The notes below the pieces were generated by a model that worked only from the letters and a program-made list of their open reading frames with translations, was not told the origin of the DNA and ran no database searches. Positions 15,327 through 17,205 of a stretch of DNA of 17,205 nt are shown here, in pieces. Position 1 is the stretch's first letter. Every line of letters begins with the position of its first letter. The translations under genes were made by a program, and so were the position numbers. The stretch is from an uncultured Leptotrichiaceae bacterium (GTDB taxonomy: Bacteria; Fusobacteriota; Fusobacteriia; Fusobacteriales; Leptotrichiaceae): assembly GCA_938037005.1 (NCBI GenBank), contig CALHVR010000083.1, forward strand, positions 1-17,205. The letters run 5' to 3'.

Positions 15327-16895
15327 TTATTTTGCAAACTCTACAGCTCTAGTTTCTCTAATAACTGTAACTTTAATTTGCCCCGGATATTGCATTTTTT
15401 CTTCTATATCTTTCGCAACTTCTCTTGATAATATTACTGCTTTATCATCATCAACTTTATCTGGATAAACAATAAGTCTTAACTCTCTTCCTGCTTGTAT
15501 CGCATATGAAGTTTCAATTCCTTCATGACTATTTGCTATTTCTTCTAACTGTTCCAATCTCTTCAAATAAGTTGATAATGTTTCACTTCTTGCTCCCGGT
15601 CTTGACGCTGAAATTGAGTCAGCCGCTTGAACTAAAACTGCTTCAACACTTAATTGTTCTACTTCATCATGGTGTGCTTCGACTGCATTTATAACTATTT
15701 CGCTTTCTCTTGAAAATTTTCTTAAAAATTCAGCACCATTTATAGCGTGTGAACCTTCTTGTTCATGAGAAAACGCTTTACCTATATCATGTAATAATGC
15801 TCCTCTTTTGGCTGCATCAACATTTGCACCCACTTCAGCCGCTAATGCTGCCGCAATATGTGCTACTTCGATTGAATGCTGCAAAATATTTTGTCCAAAA
15901 GATGTTCTGAATTTTAATTTCCCTAACACTTTTAACACTTCTCTAGGTAATGTTGGAATTCCAACTTCTAATATTGCATGTTCTGCCGCATCTAAAATAC
16001 TTTCTTCTACTTCTTCTTGAGCTTTTTCAACTACTTCTTCAATTTTAGTTGGATGTATTCTTCCATCTCCAATCAATTTCTCTAATGCAATTCTAGCAAT
16101 TTCTCTTCTAACTCCATCAAATGAAGATAAAACTACTGCTTCAGGTGTATCATCTATTATTAAATCAACTCCTGTTGCTGCCTCTATAGCTCTTATATTT
16201 CTTCCTTCTCTCCCTATTATTCTTCCTTTCATTTCTTCACTAGGTAATTGAACAACAGATATAGTAGAATCTACAACATAATCCGAAGCAGCTTTCCCTA
16301 TTGCTGTTGAAATTATTCTTTTTGCAATTCTATCTTTTTCTCTATCTAAATTATATTCATAATCTCTAATTAATACCGCTTTATCATGATCTAACTCATT
16401 TTCTAACTTTGTTAAAATTATTTTTTGTGCATCTTCTCTTGTTAATTCTGAAATTCTCTCAAGTTCAGATTGTTCTTTTTGGATTATTTCCTGTAACTCA
16501 TTTTCTTTTCTTATTAATTTTTCTTTTTGTTTTTCAAGTTTTGACTCTTTTTCTTCAATTCTTTCAATTTTATTTTCAAGCGATTCTTCTTTTTTTATGA
16601 TTCTTTCTTCTTTCGAAACAATCTCTGCTTTCATTTTTTGTATTTCTTCATCAGCTACTTTTTTTTCATTAAGTAATGTTTCTTTTAATTTTAAAGTCTC
16701 TTCTTTTTTAAATGTTTCTATTTCTCTTTCTGCGTCTTTTCTTGATGCTTCTAACTTTCTATTCGCATCCACTATTCTTAAGTCTAATTCGCTAAGTTCT
16801 CCATACTTTTTTTTGTATATTGAAGTCCCTAAGAAATAAGCAATGAAAAAAGCTAGTAAAGAGAAAACAATAATTAATAATAATGTTATTAACAT
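15327..16895 (-). CDS. rny: Ribonuclease Y
   Basis: Membrane-anchored endoribonuclease of 522 aa that initiates mRNA decay. An N-terminal transmembrane segment spans about 2-24. A long Glu/Lys-rich coiled coil covers about 35-195. A KH domain has GREGRN (228-233). The HD domain has H340 and the H369-D370 motif in LLHDIGKA, with the further HD-domain histidine pair HH (408-409). Length and order match the family. The ATG at 16895 is preceded by GGGAG. It follows the stop of an upstream - strand gene by 19 nt, so it may be co-transcribed with it; its promoter is not visible in the window. The identification is secure. Confidence 0.96.
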   Translation of the reverse strand: MLITLLLIIVFSLLAFFIAYFLGTSIYKKKYGELSELDLRIVDANRKLEASRKDAEREIETFKKEETLKLKETLLNEKKVADEEIQKMKAEIVSKEERIIKKEESLENKIERIEEKESKLEKQKEKLIRKENELQEIIQKEQSELERISELTREDAQKIILTKLENELDHDKAVLIRDYEYNLDREKDRIAKRIISTAIGKAASDYVVDSTISVVQLPSEEMKGRIIGREGRNIRAIEAATGVDLIIDDTPEAVVLSSFDGVRREIARIALEKLIGDGRIHPTKIEEVVEKAQEEVEESILDAAEHAILEVGIPTLPREVLKVLGKLKFRTSFGQNILQHSIEVAHIAAALAAEVGANVDAAKRGALLHDIGKAFSHEQEGSHAINGAEFLRKFSRESEIVINAVEAHHDEVEQLSVEAVLVQAADSISASRPGARSETLSTYLKRLEQLEEIANSHEGIETSYAIQAGRELRLIVYPDKVDDDKAVILSREVAKDIEEKMQYPGQIKVTVIRETRAVEFAK

Positions 16896-16914
16896 TTTGT
16901 TTTTTTCTCCCTTC

Positions 16915-17038
16915 TTACTTTTTTTCTGCTACATCTAAAATTTTCCATTGTCCATTTATTGTATCTTTTTCCCAAGTCAACACATAATAGCTACTTGTAG
17001 TATCATAATTTATTATCATCATACTCTTTGCCTTATTC
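16915..17038 (-). CDS. C-terminal fragment of an unidentified protein upstream of rny
   Basis: Only about 40 C-terminal residues are believable, from around [18 protein letters not shown] to [10 protein letters not shown] and the stop at 16917-16915. The pattern of two strands ending in W-K-I-L-D-V resembles the last strands of NTF2-like or DUF4878-type small domains, but this is only a suggestion. The open frame continues to 17130, but the part beyond about 17038 is antisense to a piece of formate-tetrahydrofolate ligase, so the apparent N-terminus there is spurious. The true 5' end is missing. The gene ends 19 nt before rny and is probably its upstream operon partner. Confidence 0.6.
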
Positions 17039-17041
17039 TTT
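17036..17041. other. Probable chimeric junction
   Basis: Two unrelated genes in opposite orientation are each broken inside their coding regions within a few bases. Base composition and codon use change at the same point. No repeat, insertion-sequence end or attachment site is visible here. Confidence 0.7.
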
Positions 17042-17205
17042 GAAATTACTGTTGCTTCTGAAATTATGGCAATTTTGTGTTTGGCTAAAGATTTAGAAGA
17101 CTTAAAAGCGCGTTTTGGTCGCATCGTCATCGGTCCAAATCTAAAGGGTGAGCCGGTGTATGTGCATCAACTTGGTTGTGAAGGCGCAATGGCTCTTCTT
17201 ATGAA
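17039..17205 (+). CDS. fhs: Internal fragment of formate-tetrahydrofolate ligase
   Basis: Reading from 17039 gives 55 uninterrupted codons that match the family's interior: [16 protein letters not shown], then [22 protein letters not shown] and EGAMALLM. In the family this enzyme activates formate onto tetrahydrofolate using ATP for one-carbon metabolism. Both ends are missing: it runs off the window at 17205 and starts abruptly at 17039, where the preceding in-frame codon (TTC) is no longer family-like (Gly is usual). GC is about 48% over 17101-17205 (50 of 105 bases by hand count), far above the rest of the window, with codons such as CGC, GTC, ATC and CCG that are rare elsewhere here. It is probably foreign to this contig. 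Confidence 0.85.

Noticed and set aside
16915..17130. A 71-residue - strand open frame taken as a complete gene
   Set aside because: Its N-terminal part is the antisense of a recognisable formate-tetrahydrofolate ligase fragment. Only the C-terminal 40 or so residues belong to a real gene.
1..17205. CRISPR arrays, tRNA or rRNA genes, insertion sequences, toxin-antitoxin or defence genes
   Set aside because: I looked for regularly spaced repeats, cloverleaf-type segments, transposase-like proteins and small paired genes, and saw none. The only regular repeat is the coding array in infB.

Overview
The window is a very AT-rich, densely packed bacterial chromosome segment. Strong Shine-Dalgarno sequences, TTGAAA/TATAAT-type promoters and the protein sequences suggest a low-GC member of the Fusobacteriota, perhaps Leptotrichiaceae (Leptotrichia, Sneathia or Streptobacillus type). 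This placement is inferred from composition and general protein character, not from a search.

Layout. Positions 1-2437 are on the + strand: a YhhQ-type queuosine precursor transporter, then, behind its own promoter, a secreted SH3 plus L,D-transpeptidase (YkuD) protein that ends in a clear intrinsic terminator. A convergent intergenic region with two hairpins (2408-2548) separates this from about 14.4 kb read entirely on the - strand. In transcription order the - strand block is: the 3' end of an unidentified gene, rny, rimP, nusA, a ylxR-ylxQ-like fusion gene, infB, rbfA, recJ, then (behind a near-consensus promoter) tig, clpP, clpX and lon.

The - strand block is a housekeeping region. rny encodes the membrane-anchored mRNA decay endonuclease. 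rimP-nusA-ylxR/Q-infB-rbfA is the classic transcription-antitermination, translation-initiation and 30S-maturation operon, here extended by recJ. tig-clpP-clpX-lon is the trigger factor chaperone followed by the two ATP-dependent cytosolic proteases. Spacing within each group is tight (1-nt or 23-nt overlaps, or gaps under 40 nt). No intrinsic terminator is visible between recJ and tig, so read-through is possible.

The last about 167 bases (17039-17205) do not belong with the rest. They encode, on the + strand, an internal piece of formate-tetrahydrofolate ligase with much higher GC. The piece begins abruptly in mid-gene where a - strand gene is also cut in mid-gene. A chimeric contig end is the most economical explanation.

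I found no tRNA, rRNA, CRISPR array, insertion sequence or novel multi-gene defence or mobile system. The most distinctive real features are the YlxR-YlxQ domain fusion, the 75-bp tandem repeat array in infB, the variant active-site motif of the L,D-transpeptidase and a hairpin in the rimP operon leader.
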